A program made the translations under genes and the position numbers. From assembly GCA_041645435.1 (NCBI GenBank), contig JBAZQB010000003.1, positions 62,001 through 126,000 on the forward strand: a stretch of DNA of 64,000 nt, read 5' to 3'. Below, in pieces: positions 54,082-62,336 of this stretch. The stretch comes from Methanoregula sp. (GTDB lineage: Archaea; Halobacteriota; Methanomicrobia; Methanomicrobiales; Methanospirillaceae). The notes below the pieces were generated by a model that was given only the letters and a program-made list of their open reading frames with translations, did not search any database and had not been told where the DNA came from. How positions within the stretch are numbered: position 1 is the stretch's first letter; every line of letters starts with the position of its first letter.

Positions 54082-54166
54082 GCACTAGTGGAGAGGGACA
54101 ACTAAACTTGTAAATACTGTTCTGAAGGAATGCCTCACAATTTTAAATGTCATTGACCACTAGTGC
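54082..54166. repeat. perfect inverted repeat flanking 65 bp
   Basis: GCACTAGTGG at 54082-54091 and CCACTAGTGC at 54157-54166 are exact reverse complements. The enclosed AT-rich DNA codes nothing visible. It lies between B element 6 and a gene fragment. Confidence 0.6.
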
Positions 54167-54210
54167 TTTTGAAAAAATTTTAGTTAAAAAAAATCCAACC
54201 GATTTCCTTT

Positions 54211-54410
54211 AAAAGTCAGTCATAATCCTGAACAAAGTCGATTTCTTCCTTATCGATCCAACCGGTGAACTCATCGGTTCCGTGACCAACGGCCCTGCCG
54301 GCAGTGACCGCACAGCAGTCAGGGAGAATACCGGCCCCTACCTGATATGGGGTCGAAAATCATCGTTCTTATTCCGGGAGGATATCTCCAAAACAAAACC
54401 TTTAAAATAA
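54211..54410 (+). pseudogene. 3' remnant of an unidentified gene
   Basis: The open frame reads NKVDFFLIDPTGELIGSVTN, then GPAGSDRTAVRENTGPYLIW and ends at TAA 54408-54410, with protein-like composition but no start codon. An in-frame TAA bounds it upstream. The beta-rich sequence looks like the end of a secreted or surface domain. The rest of the gene was presumably lost when the repeat region formed. Confidence 0.55.
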
Positions 54411-54431
54411 GCAAAATTTCACTGTCCGGGT

Positions 54432-55865
54432 ATGATCGGCGGAGCGATTACGCAAAGACGAGTGTTCATGGGTATTTGTGCGGTACTGGTAACGGCTGCA
54501 TTGCTGGCAGCGGCCTGCACGTCATCCGTTTCACCATCCGACTACAACAAAGGCTACGCAATCGGGCTCGAAGCCTACACCTACGGCCTGCCCCTGCTCG
54601 TGACCAACACCACGTTTGCAACCATGACCAGCATCGATGTCTCGAACGGTGCGTTCGGTCCGGTCAACCAGTTCAATAACGTACGCACCCTGAACAACCC
54701 GGGAAGCACGGTGGTCGTGGCGCCGGGAGCGAGTTCGCTCTCGTCGATCGCGTGGCTTGACCTGAGCAGGGAACCGCAGGTCCTCCACGTGCCGGAGGTA
54801 CCGGACCACTTCTTTGTCCTCGCCCTGATCGACCCCTACACCACGAATGTCGCAAACTTCGGCAGCGCGAGCCATACCGTGCCGGGCGATTACGTCATCG
54901 CCGGCCCCGGCCAGCATGCGGTGCCGATCCCGGCAGGGACCCACCGGGTCGATGTCAACTACAGCCGGATCTGGATCATCGGGTCCACCCAGCTCAAAGG
55001 GAGCGGCGATATCCCGAATGTCACCCGTATCCAGGACGGTTACACCTTAACGCCCCTCAGTAAGTACGGCACGGACTACCGGCCCATAAACGCAACCAAT
55101 CCCAATACCACCGTCCAGGTCGCCACGATGCCGGGCGGGCTCGCGTTCTACGACATGCTCGGGCAGCAGCTCGTGATGTTCCCCCCGCCGGCTGCTGACC
55201 AGCCCGCGCTGGCCCGGTTCGCGGAGATCGGGATCGGACCCGGGATGCATCCCTCGCAGAACACGCACCTGAGCAAAGACACCATCCGGGGCATGGAAGA
55301 CGCCGTGGCCGCCGGTCCCGGGCAGATCAAAAACGACACCGTCTCCCTCTTCCTCGAAAGTTTTGACAAGCACAACGGCTACCTGCTGGGAGGCTTCGGA
55401 CAGTACGGGACCAATTACAAGCTGCGTGCAGTCATCAGCCAGATCGGTCTTGGTGCCTTCACCCCCGACCAGGCAATCTATGCCCTCAGCTGGGCGGACC
55501 ATGACAAGATGCCGCTCGACGGATCGAAAAACTATGTCCTGCACATGGCCACTGCTCCGACCGGGGGCGAGAGCTGGACGCTGACCGTCTACACCCTTCA
55601 GGGGCAGATGGTCCCAAACCCGATCAACCGGTACCAGTTCAGCGACACCTCGGCTCCGAATGTCAACCCGGACGGTTCGGTGGACTTCTATCTCCAGGCC
55701 ACGCAGCCCACAGACCCGGCAAAGATCGCCAACTGGCTCCCGACTCCTCCCGCCGGGCAGGGATTCGAGGTCATGTGGCGGCTCCTGGGCCCGAACCCGT
55801 CCGCAATTCCCGGCATCCTCGACGGCACGGGCTGGCAGCCGCCGGCCATCACAGCGGTGCCGTGA
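54432..55865 (+). CDS. DUF1254/DUF1214-type lipoprotein
   Basis: A 477-residue protein with lipoprotein signal (LLAAACTSS). The N-terminal half matches DUF1254 (AIGLEAYTYGLPLLVTNTTF, ... VQVATMPGGLAFYDML) and the C-terminal half DUF1214 (YVLHMATAPTGGESWTLTVY, NPINRYQFSDT, NWLPTPPAGQGFEVMWRLLG). Such proteins are widespread at cell surfaces; their activity is not established. High GC and low repeat content distinguish it from the flanking DNA. Confidence 0.9.
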   Translation: MIGGAITQRRVFMGICAVLVTAALLAAACTSSVSPSDYNKGYAIGLEAYTYGLPLLVTNTTFATMTSIDVSNGAFGPVNQFNNVRTLNNPGSTVVVAPGASSLSSIAWLDLSREPQVLHVPEVPDHFFVLALIDPYTTNVANFGSASHTVPGDYVIAGPGQHAVPIPAGTHRVDVNYSRIWIIGSTQLKGSGDIPNVTRIQDGYTLTPLSKYGTDYRPINATNPNTTVQVATMPGGLAFYDMLGQQLVMFPPPAADQPALARFAEIGIGPGMHPSQNTHLSKDTIRGMEDAVAAGPGQIKNDTVSLFLESFDKHNGYLLGGFGQYGTNYKLRAVISQIGLGAFTPDQAIYALSWADHDKMPLDGSKNYVLHMATAPTGGESWTLTVYTLQGQMVPNPINRYQFSDTSAPNVNPDGSVDFYLQATQPTDPAKIANWLPTPPAGQGFEVMWRLLGPNPSAIPGILDGTGWQPPAITAVP

Positions 55866-56120
55866 TAGGCGACGAAGGATGAAGTCCCCGCATCCCGACT
55901 AAAAAAATTTGGGGTCTTCCCTGCCCTCTTGTGGGGAGGGGGCCCGGACACCCTCCGGGACGAACATCCCCGAAATGAGACGTGTGACAGGATAAAAAAA
56001 TCAACAACAACCTTTTTTTTTAGGATTTGTAACCGGTGCCTGACCATTGTTCTGGTTCAGCGAACCTCCGGACCCCCACAATTCCCAAAAAAAAGGGTAC
56101 AAAGTGACGCACTAAAGAGT
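55866..56120. other. gene-free stretch before an A element
   Basis: No gene is seen. AAAAAAATTTGGGG and a TTTTTTTTAGG run near 55903 and 56012 could terminate the lipoprotein gene transcript. Confidence 0.35.
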
Positions 56121-56384
56121 TTGGCCGGTGCCGGCGTTTTTGGGGCTCGGAGAATTTCACTTACCGGAACTTTTGGAAAAGTGAGCAGTACCGGAAAGGG
56201 CTCCGCTACTCCGGTACCGGAAGGCCCGGGCCCCACCCCCTCCGGAACCCGGGGGCTGGCCGGGTCTCCGCGTAACGGACCCAGCCTTGAACCGGTCATC
56301 GCAGGCCGTTTGGCGATTGCCCGGAACAGGAACGGGCACCGGGACGTGAATGTACCGGAGATTTTGGGAGGGCGAACCGCGGAA
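56121..56384 (+). repeat. A element, long form
   Basis: TTGGCCGGTGCCGGCGTTTT start, GCAGTACCGGAAAGGGCTCC linker, AACCCGGGGGCTGGCCGGG head; the CAATTG block is changed to CGATTG; tail GGAGATTTTGGGAGGGCG. Confidence 0.92.
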
Positions 56385-56401
56385 GAAAGGATATTGCCGA
56401 T

Positions 56402-56668
56402 CTACAATCCCCGGTATGCCACACTCCGGTGCCGGATATAGATCACCGTAACTTCGCGATCCACGTGAAGTACCTGATAGATCACACGATAATCGCCAAC
56501 GCGAATCCGGTAAAGATTTTCTGCACCGGCAAGTTTGTAAGCATCGTGGGGAACCGGTTCGTTCACCAGATTCTCAATATGATCAAAAATATGCAGGACG
56601 ATTTCTTTGGGGATTTTCCGGAGATCTTTTTCTGCGCTCTTTTTAAAAGAGAGTGAATACGGTTCCAT
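56402..56668 (-). CDS. RelE/ParE-family toxin
   Basis: An 88-residue protein. YSLSFKKSAEKDLRKIPKEI, then KLAGAENLYRIRVGDYRVIY and VTVIYIRHRSVAYR are classic RelE (GDYRVIY, YIRHR). It probably cleaves mRNA on the ribosome. Its antitoxin lies 9 bp upstream on the same strand. Confidence 0.93.
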   Translation of the reverse strand: MEPYSLSFKKSAEKDLRKIPKEIVLHIFDHIENLVNEPVPHDAYKLAGAENLYRIRVGDYRVIYQVLHVDREVTVIYIRHRSVAYRGL

Positions 56669-56677
56669 GAACCCTGC

Positions 56678-56851
56678 TCACATTACGCGTTTCTTCAACT
56701 CGGCAAGGCTTATCGTACCTTCGTCACGCCGCTCGGCAACCATGGCAAGATCATGAAGATCTTCCTTGAGGTGCTGGTATTCGGCGAGCGGGAGGATGAC
56801 TGCGACCTTATTGCCGTTCTCATCGACAACATACTGTTCAACAGCACTCAT
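56678..56851 (-). CDS. antitoxin of the RelE module
   Basis: A 57-residue protein: MSAVEQYVVDENGNKVAVIL, PLAEYQHLKEDLHDLAMVAE, then RRDEGTISLAELKKRVM. The first half is a Phd/YefM-like DNA-binding strand-helix unit; the second would wrap the toxin. It ends 9 bases before the toxin ATG. Short length makes it easy to miss in automated annotation. Confidence 0.88.
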   Translation of the reverse strand: MSAVEQYVVDENGNKVAVILPLAEYQHLKEDLHDLAMVAERRDEGTISLAELKKRVM

Positions 56852-56947
56852 AGGAATTCCTGATTGTACGTTGTATTCACCTGATGATATAATCGCTTTT
56901 TGTTGCAGTCATCAAGACCATTCTCATCCACTCAAGGCAGCTGCGAA

Positions 56948-57162
56948 TGCTACTCCGGAACCAGAAGGCCCGGGCCCCACCCCTCCGAAACCCGGGGGCT
57001 GGCCGGTCTCCGCGTAACGGCCCAGCCTTGAGCCGGTCATCGCATGCCGTTTGACAATTGTCCGGAACAGGAACGGGCACCGGGACGGGAAGGAACCGGA
57101 GATTTTGGGAGAGTGAGCGGTACCGGAAGGGGATCAGCTTCTCCTGAACCGGAAGGCAGGTC
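56948..57162 (+). repeat. A element
   Basis: GCTACTCCGGAACCAGAAGG, head, CAATTG block and tail, then the start of the next linker (GGATCAGCTTCTCCTGAACC). It ends 59 bases before the M13 peptidase start. Confidence 0.92.
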
Positions 57163-57220
57163 CGATCATCCCGCCTTCGCCCTAACCCTTATTCTCCCAA
57201 AAAACGAACCAGTACCTATT

Positions 57221-59275
57221 GTGAAAAAAGCGTTTCTCATTCTCATTATTATCACGTGCATCCTCATGGCCGGATGCACCAGCACAACCCCAACCGGCAC
57301 GAACTCTCCCGACACGAAAACCACGCAGGCAATTGTCGTGAACGAGTCCATCCGGCCGGGTGACGATTTCTACACGCACGTGAACGATGCATGGCTCAGA
57401 AGCCATCCCATCCCGGCAGACAAGAGTGCCTATGGATCCTTTTACGAACTGATGGACAAGGTTGACCGTGATCTCCTTGATCTCTCCCTCAAAGCGGAGA
57501 ATGTTTCATCAAAGAACGGGGACCGGAACCTCACCCTCATCGGGCAGTTCTACCGGTCCGGGATGGATACCGCTGCGATCGAGAGCGCGGGAACCCATCC
57601 CCTCAAAAGCGATCTCGCGATGATCGACGCCATCAGTTCCCGTAAGGACCTGACGAATGCAACCGTCACTCTCCTGGCAAAGGGATCCGGGCCATTGTAT
57701 TATTATTTCGCCGATTCAAATCCCCGGAACAGTACCGAGATAGTTCCCTGGTTCTACCAGGGCGGACTCGGGCTTCCGGACCGGGACTATTACCTGAGAA
57801 ACGACACAGAGAGCAGGGGACTCCAGGATAAATACCGGGCTCATATCGCCAAAGTATTTGTCCTGATGGGCGAGCCGGACCAGCAGGCAACAACGGATGC
57901 AAAGACCGTCTACGCTATGGAAGAGACCCTTGCCCGGAGTCATTTTACGTCCGAAGAGAACCGGGTTCCTGCAAAGACCTCCAACATCTATCCGCTCAAG
58001 GAGCTGGAAGAAAAATATCCGGCCATCGGGTGGGATTCCTTAAGCACTATCCCGGGTTCGGGACCGGTCAGTATCGTAGAGGTCTACCAGCCGCGGTACG
58101 TCGAGGGATTGAACACGCAGCTCCAGACCGCACCGCTTGAGGACTGGAAAGTGTACCTGCGGTACCACCTCGTCGATGGTTCATCCCGGTATCTCAGCGC
58201 ACCGTTCGAGAACGAGAGTTTTGCATTCTATTCAAAGACGCTCTACGGAACCGAAGAGATGAAACCCCGGTGGAAACGCGTCATTTCTACGGAGAGCAAT
58301 TCTCTGGGTGATCTCGTGGGCCGGGAATATGTTGCAACCTATATCGATCCCCGGACACGCGGCATGGTGACCGGGATGTTCTCCACTATCAGGAAAACTT
58401 TTGACGGCCGGATCGAAAACCTGACCTGGATGGGAAGCGAAACAAAGGCAAAGGCCCGGGAGAAACTTGCCGCCATGGGCGAGAAGATCGGGTATCCCGA
58501 CCAGTGGATGGATTACTCGGGTCTTGAGCTTTCGGACTCGTATGTCAATAATGTCCGTTCTGCATCAGCATATTCCTTTATTCACGGGCCCGATGGACTC
58601 GATAAGATCGGACAGCCGGTGAACCCGGACAACTGGTTTGTAGCACCCCAGGTCGTGAACGCATTTTACGACCCGACAAAAAACGAGATGGTATTTCCTG
58701 CTGCGATCCTTCAGCCCCCGTTCTTTGACCCGAACGCAGATCCCTCGCAGAACTACGGAACTATCGGCTGGCTTATCGGCCACGAGATGACGCACGGCTT
58801 TGATGACCAGGGACGGCAGTACGACAAGGACGGGACCTTAAATGACTGGTGGACGCAGGAGGACGCGAAGAATTTCAACAACCGGACGGCCATGCTCGTT
58901 ACCGAGTACAACGGATTCGAAGTTCTTCCCGGGCTCAACCTGAACGGGAACCTGACGCTCGGCGAGAATATCGCAGACTTCGGGGGCCTGACCCTGGCAT
59001 ACCATGCCTGGAAGGAGAACAAGAACCCGTCATCAGGAACGGCAGCTGTCAGTACATCAGATCGGCAGTTTTTCATTAGTGCGGCGACCACCTGGAGAGA
59101 GAATGACCGTGACGATACAATACGCCTCTGGACCCTGACCGATCCCCACAGCGCACCCAAGTACCGGGTGAATGGTGTTGTCTTCAATATTCCTGAGTTC
59201 TACGAAGCATTCCCGGAGATCCTGCCCGGGGATGCATTATACTGGAACGTGACCGATCGGCCGGTCATCTGGTAA
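57221..59275 (+). CDS. M13-family (neprilysin/PepO-like) metallopeptidase lipoprotein
   Basis: About 684 residues from GTG 57221, which opens a lipoprotein signal (KKAFLILIIITCILMAGCTS). The N-terminal region RPGDDFYTHVNDAWL and the zinc site GHEMTHGFDDQG (HExxH, about residue 520) with third ligand in GENIADFGGL are M13 marks. NAFYDPTKNEMVFPAAILQ matches the substrate-binding NAFY motif. It would cut peptides outside the cell. The frame extends upstream to 57044 only through an A repeat. Confidence 0.93.
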   Translation: MKKAFLILIIITCILMAGCTSTTPTGTNSPDTKTTQAIVVNESIRPGDDFYTHVNDAWLRSHPIPADKSAYGSFYELMDKVDRDLLDLSLKAENVSSKNGDRNLTLIGQFYRSGMDTAAIESAGTHPLKSDLAMIDAISSRKDLTNATVTLLAKGSGPLYYYFADSNPRNSTEIVPWFYQGGLGLPDRDYYLRNDTESRGLQDKYRAHIAKVFVLMGEPDQQATTDAKTVYAMEETLARSHFTSEENRVPAKTSNIYPLKELEEKYPAIGWDSLSTIPGSGPVSIVEVYQPRYVEGLNTQLQTAPLEDWKVYLRYHLVDGSSRYLSAPFENESFAFYSKTLYGTEEMKPRWKRVISTESNSLGDLVGREYVATYIDPRTRGMVTGMFSTIRKTFDGRIENLTWMGSETKAKAREKLAAMGEKIGYPDQWMDYSGLELSDSYVNNVRSASAYSFIHGPDGLDKIGQPVNPDNWFVAPQVVNAFYDPTKNEMVFPAAILQPPFFDPNADPSQNYGTIGWLIGHEMTHGFDDQGRQYDKDGTLNDWWTQEDAKNFNNRTAMLVTEYNGFEVLPGLNLNGNLTLGENIADFGGLTLAYHAWKENKNPSSGTAAVSTSDRQFFISAATTWRENDRDDTIRLWTLTDPHSAPKYRVNGVVFNIPEFYEAFPEILPGDALYWNVTDRPVIW

Positions 59276-59307
59276 CTTTTTTTTTAGAAAACTGCGAAGA
59301 AATGTAA

Positions 59308-59525
59308 GTGCCGGCGCTTTTTTAGACTCGGTTAAATTCACTTACCGGACCTTTTGGGAAAGTGAACGATTCCGGAAAGGGCTCAGCTACTCCAGAACCG
59401 GAAGGCCGGGCCCCACCCGTCCCCGCTGAAACCCGGGGGCTGGCCGGCTCTCGCGTACCGGACCAGCCTTGAACCGGTCATCGCATGCCGTTTGGCAATT
59501 GCCCGGTACAGGAACGGGCACCGGC
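59308..59525 (+). repeat. A element, long form
   Basis: GTGCCGGCGCTTTTTTAGAC start, linker GGAAAGGGCTCAGCTACTCC, head, CAATTG block, ending CGGGCACCGG; B element 7 follows 19 bases later. Confidence 0.92.
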
Positions 59526-59544
59526 ATGGATGTCCATCAAAAGC

Positions 59545-59647
59545 GTGTCACTTGTGTCACTTTGAAGGCATTTTCCGGGATCTTTTTTCTGTACGATTTT
59601 CTCGTAAGACTTTCCAGAAAAGGGGGTTAATGTGACACAAGTGACAC
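59545..59647 (+). repeat. B element 7 (tetramer ACAC)
   Basis: Left arm GTGTCACTTGTGTCACTTT, right arm AATGTGACACAAGTGACAC; same tetramer as B element 4 six kilobases away. Confidence 0.93.
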
Positions 59648-59692
59648 AAGACTGATTGCGGAAGGGTTTGAGCCAGTTCCGGAAACAATCGC

Positions 59693-59797
59693 GGGGGCAC
59701 ATGGGGCACATTGAGGGTCATTTCCGGGATCTTTTTTCTGTACAATTTTCTCGTAAGACTTTCCGGAAAATGGGGTCTAAGTGCCCCATGTGCCCCC
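59693..59797 (+). repeat. B element 8 (tetramer CCCC)
   Basis: Left arm GGGGCACAT twice, right arm AAGTGCCCCATGTGCCCCC. Its left flank ACAATCGCGG is shared with B element 1, 33 kb away. It is only 45 bases from B element 7. Confidence 0.93.
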
Positions 59798-59810
59798 CAT
59801 GATAGTAGAA

Positions 59811-59958
59811 GCCGGGCCCCACCCCTCCGAAACCCGGGGGCTAGCCACTCTCGCGTACCGGACCCAGCCGGGAGCCGGCGATCGCATGCCGTTTGACTAT
59901 TGCCCGGAACAGGAACGGGCACCGGGACCGGGCAGGTACCGGAGATTTTGGGAGAGCG
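59811..59958 (+). repeat. A element, short form
   Basis: GCCGGGCCCCACCCCTCCG head with the CCAGCCGGGAGCC variant, GACTATTG in place of GACAATTG, and tail GGAGATTTTGGGAGAGC. Confidence 0.9.
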
Positions 59959-60016
59959 ATCTATTGTCTGGAGAGCGAGGGTTTTTCGTGAAAAAAACAA
60001 AAACAACCGGGAAGAA

Positions 60017-60460
60017 TTATCGCAGACCCTTCACCAGCAGTTCCATCCGTTCGATAAATTTTCCGGCCTCTGCCACAGATTGCCGGACTTCCTGAACGGT
60101 CGGGCGGGCATCCAAGCTGTACTGATCATCATGCCGCAGTCCCCTCATGTGATCGAATTGCAGTACCCACTCATCTTCCAATAATCCCCGTTCCCGGTAG
60201 GATTCGAGATACACCCCGATACAATAATGACTTTTTTCCCGGACCCCGTCACGGTATAAAACCGCCCGGGCCGCATGGAAATATCCCATATAGGCTGCCA
60301 TAAGTGCTGACCGGAGCGCATCTGCATCACAGTCATACCCGGCTTCGGTTACCCACTCCCGGGCCTGTGCAAGTGACTGCATCGCCTTATCATGTGAGGC
60401 AGCAACCTTTCGCAGGAGTCCGCGTTCGTAACATTCATCAAGTCGTGTCAGGTGAATCAC
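60017..60460 (-). CDS. HEPN-domain protein, toxin of a MNT/HEPN pair
   Basis: A 147-residue helical protein with HEPN family features: ALRSALMAAYMGYFHAARAV (first helices) and GLRHDDQYSLDARPT with the R-H-x2-x-Y type motif. In this family the HEPN partner is usually an RNase held by the nucleotidyltransferase. The start is GTG 60460, 23 bp inside the upstream gene. Activity is inferred. Confidence 0.85.
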   Translation of the reverse strand: MIHLTRLDECYERGLLRKVAASHDKAMQSLAQAREWVTEAGYDCDADALRSALMAAYMGYFHAARAVLYRDGVREKSHYCIGVYLESYRERGLLEDEWVLQFDHMRGLRHDDQYSLDARPTVQEVRQSVAEAGKFIERMELLVKGLR

Positions 60461-60992
60461 CTTCGAGCGTGATCGCTTGTTTCACAAACGACCGGTAAAA
60501 TGGTTCATCAGAATCTTTCATGCCGGCAATCTTCTCCCGGGTGAGAACCAGGACATGGACTTCAGCGGAAAGTGCACGCGAGATATCCCGCTCCAGCTCT
60601 GCAACCATAATTCCTGTTGGCAGATTTTTTGTATAAACCCAGATATCGATATCGCTTTCTTCCGTGTTTGTCCCTTCAGCCCAGCTCCCGTACAGGCCGA
60701 TGCCGGAAGCCCATGCCGGTTTTTTGCCCACCGCGGTGATCCGATCAATATTCAGGAGACGTTTTATCGCAACGGTCAGCGGGGAAAACTTCAACTGGTA
60801 CGTGCGGTCGTTCTTCTCCAGGAGTCCGTCGCGTGCGAGCTGGGCAAGATACGGGGACACGAGTCCTTTTGACAGCCCGGTCTTTGATGCGAGCTGCTGC
60901 ACGGTGCAGGAAGGTACGTTGAGAGCAGCATGGAGCAGGGTTACGCGTTCTGCTGTCCGGAAGAGCGCTGAGAGATCATGCAGTTCGTTCAT
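60438..60992 (-). CDS. HTH-fused nucleotidyltransferase, antitoxin of the MNT/HEPN pair
   Basis: A 184-residue protein. Residues about 10-85 are a winged helix (ERVTLLHAALNVPSCTVQQL, TGLSKGLVSPYLAQLARDGLLEK), residues about 95-170 a nucleotidyltransferase (LYGSWAEGTNTEESDIDIWV, G-S-x10-D-x-D). The fusion suggests one protein both controls transcription and modifies the HEPN partner. Three 22-bp-spaced repeats in front of the gene are a likely operator. Confidence 0.9.
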   Translation of the reverse strand: MNELHDLSALFRTAERVTLLHAALNVPSCTVQQLASKTGLSKGLVSPYLAQLARDGLLEKNDRTYQLKFSPLTVAIKRLLNIDRITAVGKKPAWASGIGLYGSWAEGTNTEESDIDIWVYTKNLPTGIMVAELERDISRALSAEVHVLVLTREKIAGMKDSDEPFYRSFVKQAITLEGDSPDTT

Positions 60993-60996
60993 AGTT

Positions 60997-61049
60997 CCTG
61001 AACAATAGGTTCACGTTTCATGAACAAAATGTTTGTGATCCGTGAACAA
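60997..61049. promoter_or_regulatory. three direct repeats 22 bp apart, likely operator
   Basis: CCTGAACAA at 60997, CATGAACAA at 61019 and CGTGAACAA at 61041 are spaced exactly 22 bp, about two helical turns. The first is half of a palindrome TGAAC-N5-GTTCA; the second palindrome is imperfect. The first site begins 5 bp before the start codon of the HTH-nucleotidyltransferase gene, so it is well placed for autoregulation. Confidence 0.6.
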
Positions 61050-61340
61050 CTATGGGCGCGATAGTGCCATTCATTGTCTGCGAGAGAGGTGATCAGCCTT
61101 GTTACCTGGTAAAAATATCTCCGTCGTAGAGGATCATGATCGCGTGGATAATTCTGTTGGCAGGACCTGATTTAATTGCACAAAATTGAGAATTATAGAT
61201 CCCCTTTTCCAGAAAAAGCCCATTTTGAGGGATTCAGACAAAAATACGGCATATACTAGCCTGAAAAATATCCCTAATAGATCCTTTTGGATGGCAAATC
61301 TCCCTTGAGATGCCCTGAAGTAGGCACTCAAGGCAAAAAA
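61050..61340. other. gene-free stretch
   Basis: No gene or A/B repeat is seen. TACTAGCC and AT-rich runs occur, without clear structure. Confidence 0.35.
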
Positions 61341-62141
61341 CCCCCTTTTTGAGGCCCGGAACAAAGTCACCTCACGTCGAACACCGACGTTAATTTCACG
61401 ATACATTCCGGACCCCCTGTTCATGCAATTCTTCCAGGAGTTTTCGATCGAACAGGGGGTGATCTTGACCAAAACGGGGCTCAATTTGGGCGTTGTTTGG
61501 GAGTTTTGGGGGAACGGAGGCCGTTTAAGTGCCCGATTGGAGAGGTTGTTAAGTCTAAAAAACGGGGGGTTTCAGGAGAGGCAGGGGGGGTTTGTTCTGA
61601 TGGGATCGTGTGAAATTTTTATTTCATGATCCGCTTGAAATTTTCCCGGCAAAGTCTGCTCAAAAGTGTTCAATCAAAGTCCGGTTGAAAATTTTCAGGC
61701 AAGGTTTGATTGATCGACACGCGTCTTTCAAGCAGGGGCTGATGGGTCGATTGAAATTTTCCGGGCAAGGTTCGATTTATTTTTTTCAACCAGAGTCTGC
61801 CTGGAATTTTTCAATCAAGGTCCGGTTGAAAATTTTCCGGCAGGGTCTGATGCATTTTTCCCGCACGTCCGCACGTCGCAGAGGGACCTATGGACGCACA
61901 TTTCAATCAAGGTCTGGTTCATTTTTTTCAGACAAGGTCTGCTCAAAAGTTTTCAATCAAAGTCCGGTTGAAAATTTTCAGGAAAGATTTGATTGATCGA
62001 TACGCGACTTTCAAGCGGAGGCTGAGGGGTCGATTGAAATTTTCCGGTCAAGGTTTGATTTATTTTTTTCAACCAAAGTCTGCCCGGAATTTTTCTATCA
62101 AGGTCCGGTTGAAAATTTTCCGGCAGGGTCTGCTTAATATT
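61341..62141 (+). repeat. family C repeat region, copy 2
   Basis: Starts with CCCCCTTTTTGAGGCCCGG, shared with 51628. A 196-bp unit at 61654-61849 is repeated at 61937-62132 (period 283 bp), each containing GGTTGAAAATTTTC twice and the palindrome GAAAATTTTC. It runs directly into an A element. Open frames through it are low-complexity and not gene-like. Confidence 0.8.
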
Positions 62142-62296
62142 TCCGGCCCGGCCCCCACCCGTCCCCTCCTAAACCCGGGGGCTGGCCAGTCTCCGCGTAA
62201 CGGCCCAGCCGGGAGCCGGCGATCGCATGCCGTTTGACTATTGTCCGGAACAGGAACGGGCACCGGGACGGGCACGTACCGGAGATTTTTGGAGAT
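62142..62296 (+). repeat. A element, short form
   Basis: Head with CCAGCCGGGAGCC variant, GACTATTG block, tail GGAGATTTTTGGAGAT; ends 41 bases before metallophosphoesterase 2. Confidence 0.92.
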
Positions 62297-62306
62297 AAAC
62301 ACAGTC

Positions 62307-62315
62307 TTTATGATA
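62307..62315 (+). promoter_or_regulatory. TATA box of metallophosphoesterase 2
   Basis: TTTATGATA begins exactly 30 bases before ATG 62337, as TTTATAATA does for the paralogue at 34282. It starts just beyond the A element, so this promoter is not part of the repeat. Confidence 0.55.
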
Positions 62316-62336
62316 TTCGGATAGGAATACAAACCC

